Shown piece after piece: positions 1 through 6,914 of a stretch of 17,168 nucleotides of DNA (positions within the stretch are counted from its first letter, which is position 1; each line of letters begins with the position of its first letter). Source of the DNA: Chloroflexota bacterium (GTDB lineage: Bacteria > Chloroflexota > Anaerolineae > Anaerolineales > UBA4823); NCBI GenBank assembly GCA_012798185.1, contig JAAZNS010000289.1, positions 1 through 17,168 on the forward strand, written 5' to 3'. The position numbers were made by a program, and so were the translations under genes. Below the pieces are notes generated by a model that searched no databases, had not been told where the DNA came from, and saw nothing but the letters and a program-made list of their open reading frames with translations.

Positions 1-717
1 CTCAGCATTTACTATTCTTGCGCCGGCTCTGTGTGCCATAGCGACGCCATCGCCTCGTGCGCCAACAGGGTTGGTGGTACTTCGAAATATTCGTCCTAAT
101 CCTCCTGAAGCTAATACAGTCGCCTTTGAAAGTAGGCGATGAACAGTGCGTTCTTTTTGGGAAAAAGCATATACGCCATGACATGAAATGGGATTATATG
201 CATCGAGAGGATCGGTCGAGTGATGAGGAAAAGTGATCAAGTCAACCGCGGTTGTTTCATTCAATACCGTAATATTGGGATAATCTCCGATTACCTCGAG
301 CAGCCCATCGATGATGGCTTGACCGGTGAAATCACTTTTATGCAATATCCGACGGGTGGAATGCGCAGCTTCTTTTCCCCAAGCCATTGATCCGTCTTCA
401 TTTTTATCAAATAATATCCCAGCTGTATTTATAAGTATCTCATTCAATAAAGCTGGTCCTTCCTCAGCCAATATTCTTGCAGCTTTAGGCAAATTCGCCC
501 CTGCACCAGAATCCATGATATCTTCTACAAGCTTATCTACGCTGTCATCTGGACCTCTGCTAATAATGCCCCCTTGAGCGTAACGCGTATTTGATTCATG
601 GGGATCGGAAGCACGGGTGATGATGGTAATATGTCGATTGGGGTTGCGCGCTAATTGAAGAGCTGCGCTTGCACCAGCAATGCCACATCCTATGATCAAA
701 ACATCAGTATGCAACAA
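1..717 (-). CDS. nadB: L-aspartate oxidase, N-terminal part (gene runs off the left edge)
   Basis: Flavoprotein that oxidises L-aspartate to iminoaspartate, the first step of de novo NAD synthesis. Iminoaspartate is passed to quinolinate synthase. About 239 codons are present and stay open to base 1. Visible are the N-terminal dinucleotide-binding motif (VLIIGCGIAGASAA, about residues 6-19), the TRYAQGGI segment that follows the second strand of the FAD domain, the HSTRRILHKSDFTG stretch typical of NadB, and ASGGLGRIFRSTTNP with DGVAMAHRAGA near the cut end. No ATG fits the frame. A TTG at 715-717 lies 6 bases after AAGGAG (complement of 724-729) and is the best start; a second TTG follows immediately. 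The gene begins 20 bp after the nadA stop, so it is the third gene of a nadC-nadA-nadB operon. The succinate dehydrogenase/fumarate reductase flavoprotein family is related, but the operon settles the assignment. The catalytic C-terminal half is outside the window. Confidence 0.93.
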   Translation of the reverse strand, partial: MLHTDVLIIGCGIAGASAALQLARNPNRHITIITRASDPHESNTRYAQGGIISRGPDDSVDKLVEDIMDSGAGANLPKAARILAEEGPALLNEILINTAGILFDKNEDGSMAWGKEAAHSTRRILHKSDFTGQAIIDGLLEVIGDYPNITVLNETTAVDLITFPHHSTDPLDAYNPISCHGVYAFSQKERTVHRLLSKATVLASGGLGRIFRSTTNPVGARGDGVAMAHRAGARIVNAE

Positions 718-737
718 TGAAATCTCCTTTTCCCAAT

Positions 738-1793
738 TTATCCAACAGCCAGCATTTTAGTAATTGCCCGTCTAGCTCTTTCCTGAATTTCTGGGTGAAT
801 TTCGATTTGATAGCGGTGTTTTTGTAGGGAAAACAGAGTATTTTCCAAGGATATTCGGTCCATATGTGGACATCGATTACTGTAAATTCGAAGGATATTT
901 TTATCTGGATGTAATGCGGCAATATTTTCGGCCATCGCACACTCAGTGAGCAATAAATAATATGAGGCTTGATGTTTTTCTACATAATTTATCATCGAAG
1001 TCGTCCCTCCAACAAAATCAACTGCTTCAGTAATTTCAGGGCTGCATTCGGGATGAGCTAATATAACCACTCCAGGATATTTTCTTCGAGCATGGTTTAT
1101 CTCATCCACGTAAAACTTTTCATGGACTTCGCATTTTCCATTCCAGATGATCATACTATCTTTTGGCTTTTCATAATCAACTTCGAGGCTCACTGTTTCA
1201 TTATCGTTTAACATCGGTACAATGACATGTTTATGGGTTACCCGGGCAATATTCTTTGCCATATATTCATCCGGAATGAAGATAATTGTATCGGCATGAA
1301 GAGATTCAACAACCGCTGCTGCATTCCCCGAAGTACAGCATATGTCTGATTCGGCTTTTACGTCGGCATATGTATTGATATAAGTAACAACAGGCACACC
1401 TGGAAATTGCTTTTTTAGAGAACGGACATTATCGGCAGTGATACTTTCAGCCAATGAACAACCCGCATCTAAAGAGGGTAATAAAACCAATTTATTTGGA
1501 TTAAGGAGTTTCGCTGTCTCTGCCATAAATTTCACACCACAAAAAATAATAATATCTTTGTCAGTTGTAGCAGCTTTACGGCTTAATTCCAAAGAATCTC
1601 CTACAAAATCTGGAATCGAAGAGAAAAGTACAGGCGCCATGTAATTATGCGCTAAAATTACCGCTTTTTTCTCGCGCTTCAATTTATTGATTTCATGAGC
1701 GATTTTCGCTTGCGCCATTAATTCGGTATCTGTTATCGTACAACTTATTCTTGGGCGAAGTTTTTCGATAAGTTTATCGATATTATCGATCAT
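738..1793 (-). CDS. nadA: Quinolinate synthase A
   Basis: Oxygen-sensitive [4Fe-4S] enzyme that condenses iminoaspartate with dihydroxyacetone phosphate to give quinolinate. The 351-residue length fits the longer NadA type. Family motifs visible are ILAHNY (46-51), DFVGDSLELSR (62-72), DAGCSL (109-114), CTSGNA (153-158), WNGKCEVHE (217-225), HPEC (247-250), GGTTSM (262-267), TECAMAEN (283-290) and NRCPHM (306-311). By analogy with Bacillus-type NadA, the probable cluster ligands are Cys112, Cys221 and Cys308; this is inferred from spacing and motif. The ATG start overlaps the nadC stop by 4 bp (ATGA), so translation is probably coupled. No deviation from the family is seen. Confidence 0.96.
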   Translation of the reverse strand: MIDNIDKLIEKLRPRISCTITDTELMAQAKIAHEINKLKREKKAVILAHNYMAPVLFSSIPDFVGDSLELSRKAATTDKDIIIFCGVKFMAETAKLLNPNKLVLLPSLDAGCSLAESITADNVRSLKKQFPGVPVVTYINTYADVKAESDICCTSGNAAAVVESLHADTIIFIPDEYMAKNIARVTHKHVIVPMLNDNETVSLEVDYEKPKDSMIIWNGKCEVHEKFYVDEINHARRKYPGVVILAHPECSPEITEAVDFVGGTTSMINYVEKHQASYYLLLTECAMAENIAALHPDKNILRIYSNRCPHMDRISLENTLFSLQKHRYQIEIHPEIQERARRAITKMLAVG

Positions 1794-2632
1794 TCAATTT
1801 TTTTCCATTCTAGACTAACATCGAAATTTTTTACTGAATGTGTCAATGCACCGATGGAGATAAAATCTACACCGGTCTCGGCTATCTGCCTGACATTATG
1901 CAGATTAACATTTCCCGAGGCTTCTAGCTTTGCCCGACCTTGCGTAATTTCCACTGCCTGCTTCATGAGAGATAGTGACATATTATCCAACAATATTCGT
2001 GAAATTCCCAAATCAAGTGCAATTTTAACATCATCGATAGTCCGCGCCTCGATCTCGATTTCATAATCAGGGGCATTTTTACGGGCACGTTCGACTGCAT
2101 TTTTAATAGAACCTGCCTGATCAATATGATTATCTTTGATCAGGATCATATCGAATAATCCCATGCGATGATTTTGCCCGCCGCCGCGCTTAACTGCTAA
2201 TTTATCCACCACGCGTAAACCTGGGGCAGTTTTTCTGGTATCCAAAATAACTGCTTTCGTTCCTGCCACTGCTTCTACAAATTGGCGTGTCATTGTGGCA
2301 ATCCCCGACATTCTGCCTAAAAAATTTAATGCGGTTCGTTCGGCAGTAAGTAACGCCCGAGCATGACCGGTTGCTTCTGCCAATGATTGCCTATCTTTTA
2401 CGCTAGACCCTTCCTCTACCAAATGAACAAAATCAATTGTTTCATCTACAATTTTAAAAACGGCTTCGACAACATCCAATCCGGCTATAACCCCCTCTTG
2501 TTTAGCGATGATTTGACCATGCATCATAATCTGCGCAGGAAAAATTGAATTCGTTGTAACATCTCCAGAACCGATGTCTTCTTCCAATGCTCGCTTTATG
2601 ATGTTTTTGATTTCTTCTGGAAAATAATTCAT
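1790..2632 (-). CDS. nadC: Nicotinate-nucleotide diphosphorylase (quinolinate phosphoribosyltransferase)
   Basis: Decarboxylating transferase that converts quinolinate and PRPP to nicotinate mononucleotide, joining the de novo route to NAD synthesis. The 280 residues match the family length. Landmarks are EDIGSGDVTT (18-27), TAERTALNFLGRMSGIAT (96-113), DTRKTAPGLR (131-140), AVKRGGGQNHRMGLFDMILIKDNH (146-169, substrate-binding basic residues), LLDN (214-217), LEASGNV (236-242) and GVDFISIGALTHS (254-266). It is the first gene of the nadC-nadA-nadB unit. The ATG at 2630-2632 has only a weak purine-rich stretch before it, so initiation may be inefficient or the leader may matter. It ends in TGA, which shows that TGA works as a stop codon in this genome. 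Confidence 0.96.
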   Translation of the reverse strand: MNYFPEEIKNIIKRALEEDIGSGDVTTNSIFPAQIMMHGQIIAKQEGVIAGLDVVEAVFKIVDETIDFVHLVEEGSSVKDRQSLAEATGHARALLTAERTALNFLGRMSGIATMTRQFVEAVAGTKAVILDTRKTAPGLRVVDKLAVKRGGGQNHRMGLFDMILIKDNHIDQAGSIKNAVERARKNAPDYEIEIEARTIDDVKIALDLGISRILLDNMSLSLMKQAVEITQGRAKLEASGNVNLHNVRQIAETGVDFISIGALTHSVKNFDVSLEWKKIE

Positions 2633-3194
2633 GGATTTTTTAGAGAATTTTGTCTATATCTTTCAGAGATTATGATTAAATATAGAATTACAGATCTTAT
2701 ATATAAAAGACTTTTGAAATTTTCTTGGTACTGAGTAATTACTATCCAAACATATCTTACCTCTCGCGGAATTTCTTAGCAATAGGGCATTTTACAAATG
2801 TTTACCAAGTGCCATGTTTTTATTCCTCCAATATCCATATTATTTATTTTTCTGCCCGCTCCCTATATCGATTTTTCATTAGCCGCTTACAATTAACCTA
2901 TCATAGCGATAAATAAAAAACAATCCATTACCTCCTTAATTAGTGGATAATTCTCAATATAAATCTTAAATAAAGTCTAATCCATTAAAGCAAACAGATG
3001 GTAATACCCCCATTACATCCGATAATTCTTTATTACAGAATGTAAAATGAAATCCAAATTACGATAATATCGATTGAAGAATCTATTTAGTAATAATGTC
3101 ATTTTTGGTAAACCTAATTGTTCGATTAAAACAGCATTGACCAAAGACATCCTAATACAGATGGATAAATATCCGCATACATAAATCAGAATAT
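2633..3194. other. AT-rich intergenic region upstream of nadC
   Basis: About 560 bp without a convincing gene between the nadC start and the read-through end of the PHP gene. Short frames exist on both strands, but their composition (rich in I, Y, F, N) and lack of family motifs argue against coding. On the minus strand, 2926-2936 reads as an AAGGAGG-type ribosome binding site followed only by peptides of 11-14 codons; this could be a leader or chance. A TTACA-N3-TGTAA palindrome lies at 3033-3045. The 9-mer AATCCATTA occurs twice (2922-2930 and 2980-2988). No strong sigma-70 promoter for nadC could be fixed by eye, and no tRNA or known riboswitch was recognised. Confidence 0.6.
3033..3045. 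promoter_or_regulatory. Palindrome TTACA-N3-TGTAA, possible operator
   Basis: Perfect 5-bp arms around GAA, with a further half-site ATTACAT about 14 bp away at 3012-3018. It lies about 400 bp upstream of nadC and just beyond the end of the PHP gene. The shape is that of a dimeric repressor site, but which gene it would control is not clear and no known NAD-repressor motif was matched. It may be chance in AT-rich DNA. Confidence 0.2.
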
Positions 3195-3257
3195 TTAAGA
3201 AATATCGTCAACGAAATATGCGTTTGTCCATGCCGATTGATTATCCATCCCCACCAC

Positions 3258-4085
3258 TTAAATTCTGAAATATTTTTGTCGAGGATGCAATTCAATCTCT
3301 GCTGCAGTGATGGGTTTTCCATCCCACGCTTGAGCAGCTTTTGGACAATTATAAATATCTCCAACAACAAAAATCGAGCGGGCAGGTGAACATTCGACTG
3401 TAACAGTCCGCCCATCTAATTTTACATCGAAGATTTCTGGCCCCATGGTCGAATAAAACCAGCCGTTTTTAATTGCCTGTTTGATTGACATTCTATTGAA
3501 ATGGTTACTGCGTACCATGATCCATCCTTTACCATGGTCAGGATAGGCAAAATGAGAATCATCCACTGCAAGTCCAAACACTTTTTGCCCCCGGCGTAGT
3601 ATTCCATCCCAATGTACAAGTGAGTGACCCTTTTGAATCTCAAGCCAGCAACCTGTATTGAAAATCTCAATCCCTATATGATGGCGCAGTGATAATAAGT
3701 CGTCAAAAGATAAATCATGCCAGTATGGGTGAGCAATAAAGGCAATTCCATCCAGGGAAGTTGTATTATCAATTGCTTCTTGCGGATCGCAGCCTACCTG
3801 CCCGGGAATTCGATCGACGTCGATACAAATCACATGATATTCTACTGTTCCGCGCTTTGCGCTTACTTCAATACTGGGGATAGTTAAAAGAGGAGGATTT
3901 TCATTGAATTCGAACGGATTTGTTAGACGATTATGGTCTGTGATCCCTAGAAAATGATAACCATGATCAGCATGCCATTGCATACTTTCGACAGGTGTAA
4001 GTTTTCCATCCGATTGGGTGGTATGGGTGTGTAAATTCCCTTTATACCAGGAACCATGAATACTAAAAGGCAGTAAAGAAGGCAT
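3258..4085 (-). CDS. PHP-domain metal-dependent phosphoesterase, ending early at an in-frame TAA
   Basis: Predicted cytoplasmic phosphoesterase of the polymerase/histidinol-phosphatase (PHP) family; the substrate cannot be told from sequence. Metal-binding residues are in place: HTHTTQSDG (H19, H21, D26), TDHN (D50, H51), IEVS (E73), FIAHPYW (H119), a GIEIFN segment (E140) and DDSH (D175/D176, H178). The C-terminal third has the GWFYSTMGPEI...D segment common in this group. The ATG is preceded by GGAG at a spacing of 8. The frame stops at TAA (3258-3260) after KYFRI. Read through, it continues VVGMDNQSAWTNAYFVDDIS to a TAA at 3195, which matches the usual family ending (F-R-I/V-E-V-V ... A-W-T/S-N). 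A GAA to TAA change would explain the stop. All catalytic residues lie before it, so the shortened protein may still work, missing the last strand or strands of the C-terminal beta domain. It is monocistronic, between the SorC regulator and the NAD operon. Confidence 0.88.
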   Translation of the reverse strand: MPSLLPFSIHGSWYKGNLHTHTTQSDGKLTPVESMQWHADHGYHFLGITDHNRLTNPFEFNENPPLLTIPSIEVSAKRGTVEYHVICIDVDRIPGQVGCDPQEAIDNTTSLDGIAFIAHPYWHDLSFDDLLSLRHHIGIEIFNTGCWLEIQKGHSLVHWDGILRRGQKVFGLAVDDSHFAYPDHGKGWIMVRSNHFNRMSIKQAIKNGWFYSTMGPEIFDVKLDGRTVTVECSPARSIFVVGDIYNCPKAAQAWDGKPITAAEIELHPRQKYFRI

Positions 4086-4392
4086 CTTTTATACTCCAAT
4101 ATTTTGAATATTTATAATTACCCGACAGCGTATGAACGATTCTTGTGAAGAAAGGAAACAACCTATATAATTTTAACCACTCTAGTGATATTAAAAAGCT
4201 TTTTCGGGGTAAAATTTTCCTTCGCAACAATGCATTATTAATGTTGTCAAATAACTATGACTTCCTATTTTACTTCTTCAGCAAAAGTAATTTCAGTTTC
4301 ACTTCCAATTCTTGGTTTTATAAATCCTATCCATTATCCATATCGAGCCAATAAATCTTTTTTAGCTTTATTCATATCAAAAACCAGAAATC
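4086..4392. other. Intergenic region between the PHP gene and the SorC regulator
   Basis: About 307 bp, strongly AT-rich. A plus-strand frame at 4145-4354 has no family features and is probably spurious. On the minus strand, the stretch from about 4375 to 4267 gives two short in-frame pieces separated by one TAA (MNKAKKDLLARYG, then WIGFIKPRIGSETEITFAEEVK), which could be a relic or could be chance on a purine-rich strand. No hairpin terminator with a T-run was found for the SorC gene, and no convincing promoter for the PHP gene beyond its ribosome binding site. Confidence 0.55.
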
Positions 4393-5334
4393 TTACCTTA
4401 CCGTTAATAAGATTTGTTTAGCAGTATCCTCGCTTGTTATCAAAACATTGCAATACTTTCCGGCTAACATTCCCCGTATTGCGTCAACTTTATCTTTCCC
4501 GGCAGCAATCGAAGCAGAAACACGCTTATTTTTCAAAGTATCCAATTCTACAGCAATGGTGCGCTCATTAAGTTCTTTCAGGCAGATATTGCCTTGTGCA
4601 TCGAAAAAACGCCCGCAAATTTCACCTACTGCACCAACGGCTTTTAATTTTTCGAGTAGATGATCATCCATATAACCTGTTTTATATAAGTTGGAATTTT
4701 TGGAAACATTACCCACCCCAAATAATGCCAGTTTTGATTCTTTAGCAAGTTCCAATGTTGCAGCGATGCGTGAATCGCTAAGCAAACTATTTTTAATAGA
4801 TGGGGAATCCACAAACATCGGCGCTACCAAACTGATCGTAGAGCCGTCAAAAGCGCCTGCGATTTGTTCGATAATGTACTCAGCTCTGGTTGAATAACTG
4901 GTGCGATCCATACTTCCATTGAGGGAAACAACCTTCACTTTTCGAGATTCTTTTCGCTGTAAATGAATTGCGCACTGTAGAACCGTTGAACTCCAAGCCA
5001 CCCCAATGACATCGTTTGGCAGAACTCGGCGATACATAAAATCGGCAGCTGCTTTACCCAATGCCTCTTTCACTGCTTCTTCAGTATCTGCTGGGGGTTT
5101 AACGACAATCACCTCACTAAGGTTAAATGCATTCTCAAGTTGGAATTCTAATTCAGGAGAATACTCGGGTGATGAATTGATTTTTATTGAAACAATGCCT
5201 ACTTGTAATGAACGATTGATATGACGGCTTACTGTTTGCCTGGAAATCCCCAACCGCTCACCGATCTCCTGTTGGTTCAGACCCCCCTCATAATATAATG
5301 TCGCAATTTTGGTTAGAAGTCTGATATCATCCAT
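4393..5334 (-). CDS. SorC/DeoR-type sugar-responsive transcriptional regulator
   Basis: DNA-binding regulator with an N-terminal helix-turn-helix (about residues 16-45, LNQQEIGERLGISRQTVSRHI) and a C-terminal sugar-phosphate-binding domain (about 58-313), the layout of the SorC/DeoR/CggR family. These proteins usually sense a phosphorylated sugar and often control their own operon. The frame extends upstream to an ATG at 5394, but that codon lies inside the -10/spacer region of the promoter at 5385-5413, so it cannot be in the transcript. The ATG at 5332-5334 (protein MDDIRLLTKI..., 313 residues) is therefore preferred, although its ribosome binding site is weak. The palindrome at 5345-5356 in the leader is a candidate autoregulatory site. 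No sugar transport or catabolic genes are adjacent, so the target is unknown; the next gene downstream is the PHP phosphoesterase. Confidence 0.88.
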   Translation of the reverse strand: MDDIRLLTKIATLYYEGGLNQQEIGERLGISRQTVSRHINRSLQVGIVSIKINSSPEYSPELEFQLENAFNLSEVIVVKPPADTEEAVKEALGKAAADFMYRRVLPNDVIGVAWSSTVLQCAIHLQRKESRKVKVVSLNGSMDRTSYSTRAEYIIEQIAGAFDGSTISLVAPMFVDSPSIKNSLLSDSRIAATLELAKESKLALFGVGNVSKNSNLYKTGYMDDHLLEKLKAVGAVGEICGRFFDAQGNICLKELNERTIAVELDTLKNKRVSASIAAGKDKVDAIRGMLAGKYCNVLITSEDTAKQILLTVR

Positions 5335-5344
5335 AAATTTGTTT

Positions 5345-5356
5345 GAGAATATTCTC
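5345..5356. promoter_or_regulatory. 12-bp perfect palindrome GAGAATATTCTC, candidate operator
   Basis: Perfect inverted repeat with no spacer. It lies about 20-30 bp downstream of the predicted transcription start and 10 bp before the chosen start codon of the SorC-type regulator. The position suits a roadblock-type repressor site and autoregulation. Function is inferred from location and symmetry only. Confidence 0.45.
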
Positions 5357-5384
5357 GCTTTATAAGCAAATGTTACATTGCAAT

Positions 5385-5413
5385 AATATATCATACTTGG
5401 AAATATATGTCAA
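5385..5413 (-). promoter_or_regulatory. Sigma-70-type promoter of the SorC-type regulator gene
   Basis: Minus-strand TTGACA (5408-5413, perfect consensus), a 17-bp spacer and TATATT (5385-5390). Transcription should start near 5377, which leaves a leader of about 40 nt containing the palindrome at 5345-5356. Confidence 0.7.
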
Positions 5414-5466
5414 CGAAATAACCTCCATTTTATAAGTAGTAGAATCGCTTTTTTGCATAAAACAAC

Positions 5467-5496
5467 ACCAGCGAAGGAATTAAATCCTTCGCTGGT
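5467..5496 (-). terminator. Intrinsic terminator after hpf
   Basis: Perfect 12-bp stem (ACCAGCGAAGGA/TCCTTCGCTGGT) with a 6-nt AT loop, followed on the minus strand by GTTGTTTTATG. It lies 45 bp past the hpf stop and should end the tad-comF-hpf transcript before the SorC promoter. Confidence 0.8.
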
Positions 5497-5541
5497 ATAT
5501 CGAAAAGATGACTAAACCTAACTATTAAAACCGGGATAGAA

Positions 5542-6114
5542 CTACCCAATCTCGGTTTCTATCAATCCATAAGTTCCATCGCGTCGCTTATATAACACAT
5601 TTACTCCCTGAGAATTGGGGTTGTAAAACACAAAAAAGTTTTCATGTCCCGATAATATCATTTGTTCGATTGCTTCTCTTTCATCCATAGGCAGTAATAA
5701 GAAGCGCTTACGCCGGGCAATCACCGGTCCCAATTCTCCACTTTCTTCTTCGATACTTTCCTCAATCAACTCAGATTCTTCGGAAGTAGTTTTGCCATCA
5801 CCGCGTCCCCGATAACGTTTTCCTTTATATCGTTCGATCTGCCGCTGCATTCGATCCACTGCGATATCGAGAGCAGCGAAAATATCATCTGCACGTTCCT
5901 CTGCCCTTAAGATAAATCCTTTTCCGCGGATAGTGATTTGAGCAACCTGACGATCAGTTGCACTTCTAGCTGATTTTTCATAAGCGACATCCACGCGTGC
6001 CTCTTCAATACCTGGTAAGAAACGATCCAGTTTTCCAACTTTTTTTGTTACGTAATTACTAATGCCATCAGTTATTTCCATGTTTCGACCATAAATTTGA
6101 ACCTCAACCGTCAT
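5542..6114 (-). CDS. hpf: Ribosome hibernation promoting factor, long form
   Basis: Binds idle 30S subunits and, in the long form, drives 100S ribosome dimers during starvation. The 190 residues contain an N-terminal S30AE domain (about 1-100: VQIYGRNMEITDGISNYV, AQITIRGKGFILRAEERADDIFAALD), a charged acidic linker (about 105-128) and the C-terminal dimerisation domain (about 130-190: RRKRFLLLPMDEREAIEQMILSGHENFFVFYNPNSQGVNVLYKRRDGTYGLIE). The frame opens 13 codons earlier, but the ATG at 6112-6114 sits 6 bases after GGAGGT (complement of 6121-6126) and begins the domain properly (MTVEVQIYGRN). It follows comF by 22 bp and is closed by the terminator at 5467-5496, so it is the last gene of the run. 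Either it is co-transcribed with the pilus genes or it has an internal promoter that could not be seen. Confidence 0.95.
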   Translation of the reverse strand: MTVEVQIYGRNMEITDGISNYVTKKVGKLDRFLPGIEEARVDVAYEKSARSATDRQVAQITIRGKGFILRAEERADDIFAALDIAVDRMQRQIERYKGKRYRGRGDGKTTSEESELIEESIEEESGELGPVIARRKRFLLLPMDEREAIEQMILSGHENFFVFYNPNSQGVNVLYKRRDGTYGLIETEIG

Positions 6115-6120
6115 TTTTAT

Positions 6121-6126
6121 ACCTCC
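6121..6126 (-). promoter_or_regulatory. Ribosome binding site deciding the hpf start
   Basis: GGAGGT on the minus strand, 6 bases before the ATG at 6112-6114. This favours the internal ATG over the upstream in-frame one and overlaps the gap after the comF stop. Confidence 0.8.
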
Positions 6127-6136
6127 GTTTAGTAAT

Positions 6137-6856
6137 TTATCCTGCTCGCGCAAGCGTTAGTCCATATACACAATTTGCGCCTGCATCGATAAGTGCAAGA
6201 GCACAAGCCTGCATCGTTGCACCAGTTGTGGTCACATCATCAACAATAATAATATTATGTCCTGCTACTATCTTGGAGTCTGCCCGAAACGCGTTTTTTA
6301 CATTTCTAGCCCTCTCCTCTCTCGACAAATGTACCTGTGAAGTAGTTTCTTGTACTCGTTGTAGGGCATTATTTTTATATGGCAACCCTTTAGCAATCGC
6401 TAATGGAAAAGCCAGCAAAGCAGCTTGATTATAACCACGCTCTTTATGACGTTTTTTCCCTAGAGGAATTGGTGCTACTATATCAATATCCCACATCGTT
6501 GAATCTAAAATATCAATTAATCCTTTTGCCAATACTTCTCCTAAAGCAATATCGCGGCGGTATTTCAATTGATGAATTGCGCGCCTTATCGAGCCGCAAT
6601 AGATAGCCCAGGATCGAAGTGCGATGAACGCAGGTGGGTCAGTTTTACAACGGTCACATATTTCTGCTGAATTGGATAACGGTCTTCCGCAGCGAATACA
6701 CATTGGTGGGGTAATTCGTTTGGATGCATCATTGCAATCATCACACCAACGCTTCCCCCTTTTACCGCATCCTCCACACGCGGGAGGATAGATATAATCT
6801 AATCCGCTCCATAACAACCGATACAACCCAAATACAGGGCGTTCAGATGTTAACAC
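6137..6856 (-). CDS. comF: ComF family protein (zinc ribbon plus phosphoribosyltransferase fold)
   Basis: ComF proteins are needed in several bacteria for uptake or processing of transforming DNA; their biochemical activity is not settled. The 239 residues show an N-terminal double zinc-binding module (C27, C30, C38, C41, then C53, C56, C67, C70), followed by a type I phosphoribosyltransferase fold with HQLKYRRDIALGEVLA (95-110), KKRHKERGYNQAALLA (134-149) and the PRPP-loop motif IIIVDDVTTTGAT (202-214). The start is a GTG at 6854-6856 with GAGG 5 bases before it; no in-frame ATG fits better. It begins 58 bp after the tadC stop with no terminator between, and hpf follows 22 bp later, so it appears to belong to the pilus run. 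This is suggestive because Tad pili mediate DNA uptake in some bacteria, but comF is also often found alone next to hpf. Confidence 0.92.
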   Translation of the reverse strand: MLTSERPVFGLYRLLWSGLDYIYPPACGGCGKRGKRWCDDCNDASKRITPPMCIRCGRPLSNSAEICDRCKTDPPAFIALRSWAIYCGSIRRAIHQLKYRRDIALGEVLAKGLIDILDSTMWDIDIVAPIPLGKKRHKERGYNQAALLAFPLAIAKGLPYKNNALQRVQETTSQVHLSREERARNVKNAFRADSKIVAGHNIIIVDDVTTTGATMQACALALIDAGANCVYGLTLARAG

Positions 6857-6914
6857 ACATACCTCAATAAGCTTATTTTCACCTTTTTATCACAGATCGT
6901 CTCAAATGTTAAAT

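Noticed and set aside
2725..2916. 63-residue plus-strand frame upstream of nadC
   Set aside because: Its composition is that of translated AT-rich noncoding DNA, and no ribosome binding site or family motif is present.
3152..3415. 87-residue minus-strand frame overlapping the end of the PHP gene
   Set aside because: It is out of frame with the PHP gene. The family-like C-terminal sequence is in the PHP frame itself after the TAA.
4145..4354. 69-residue plus-strand frame between the PHP and SorC genes
   Set aside because: It is rich in N, F, S and Y from AT-rich DNA, it is the only gene candidate on that strand, and it shows no homology signal.
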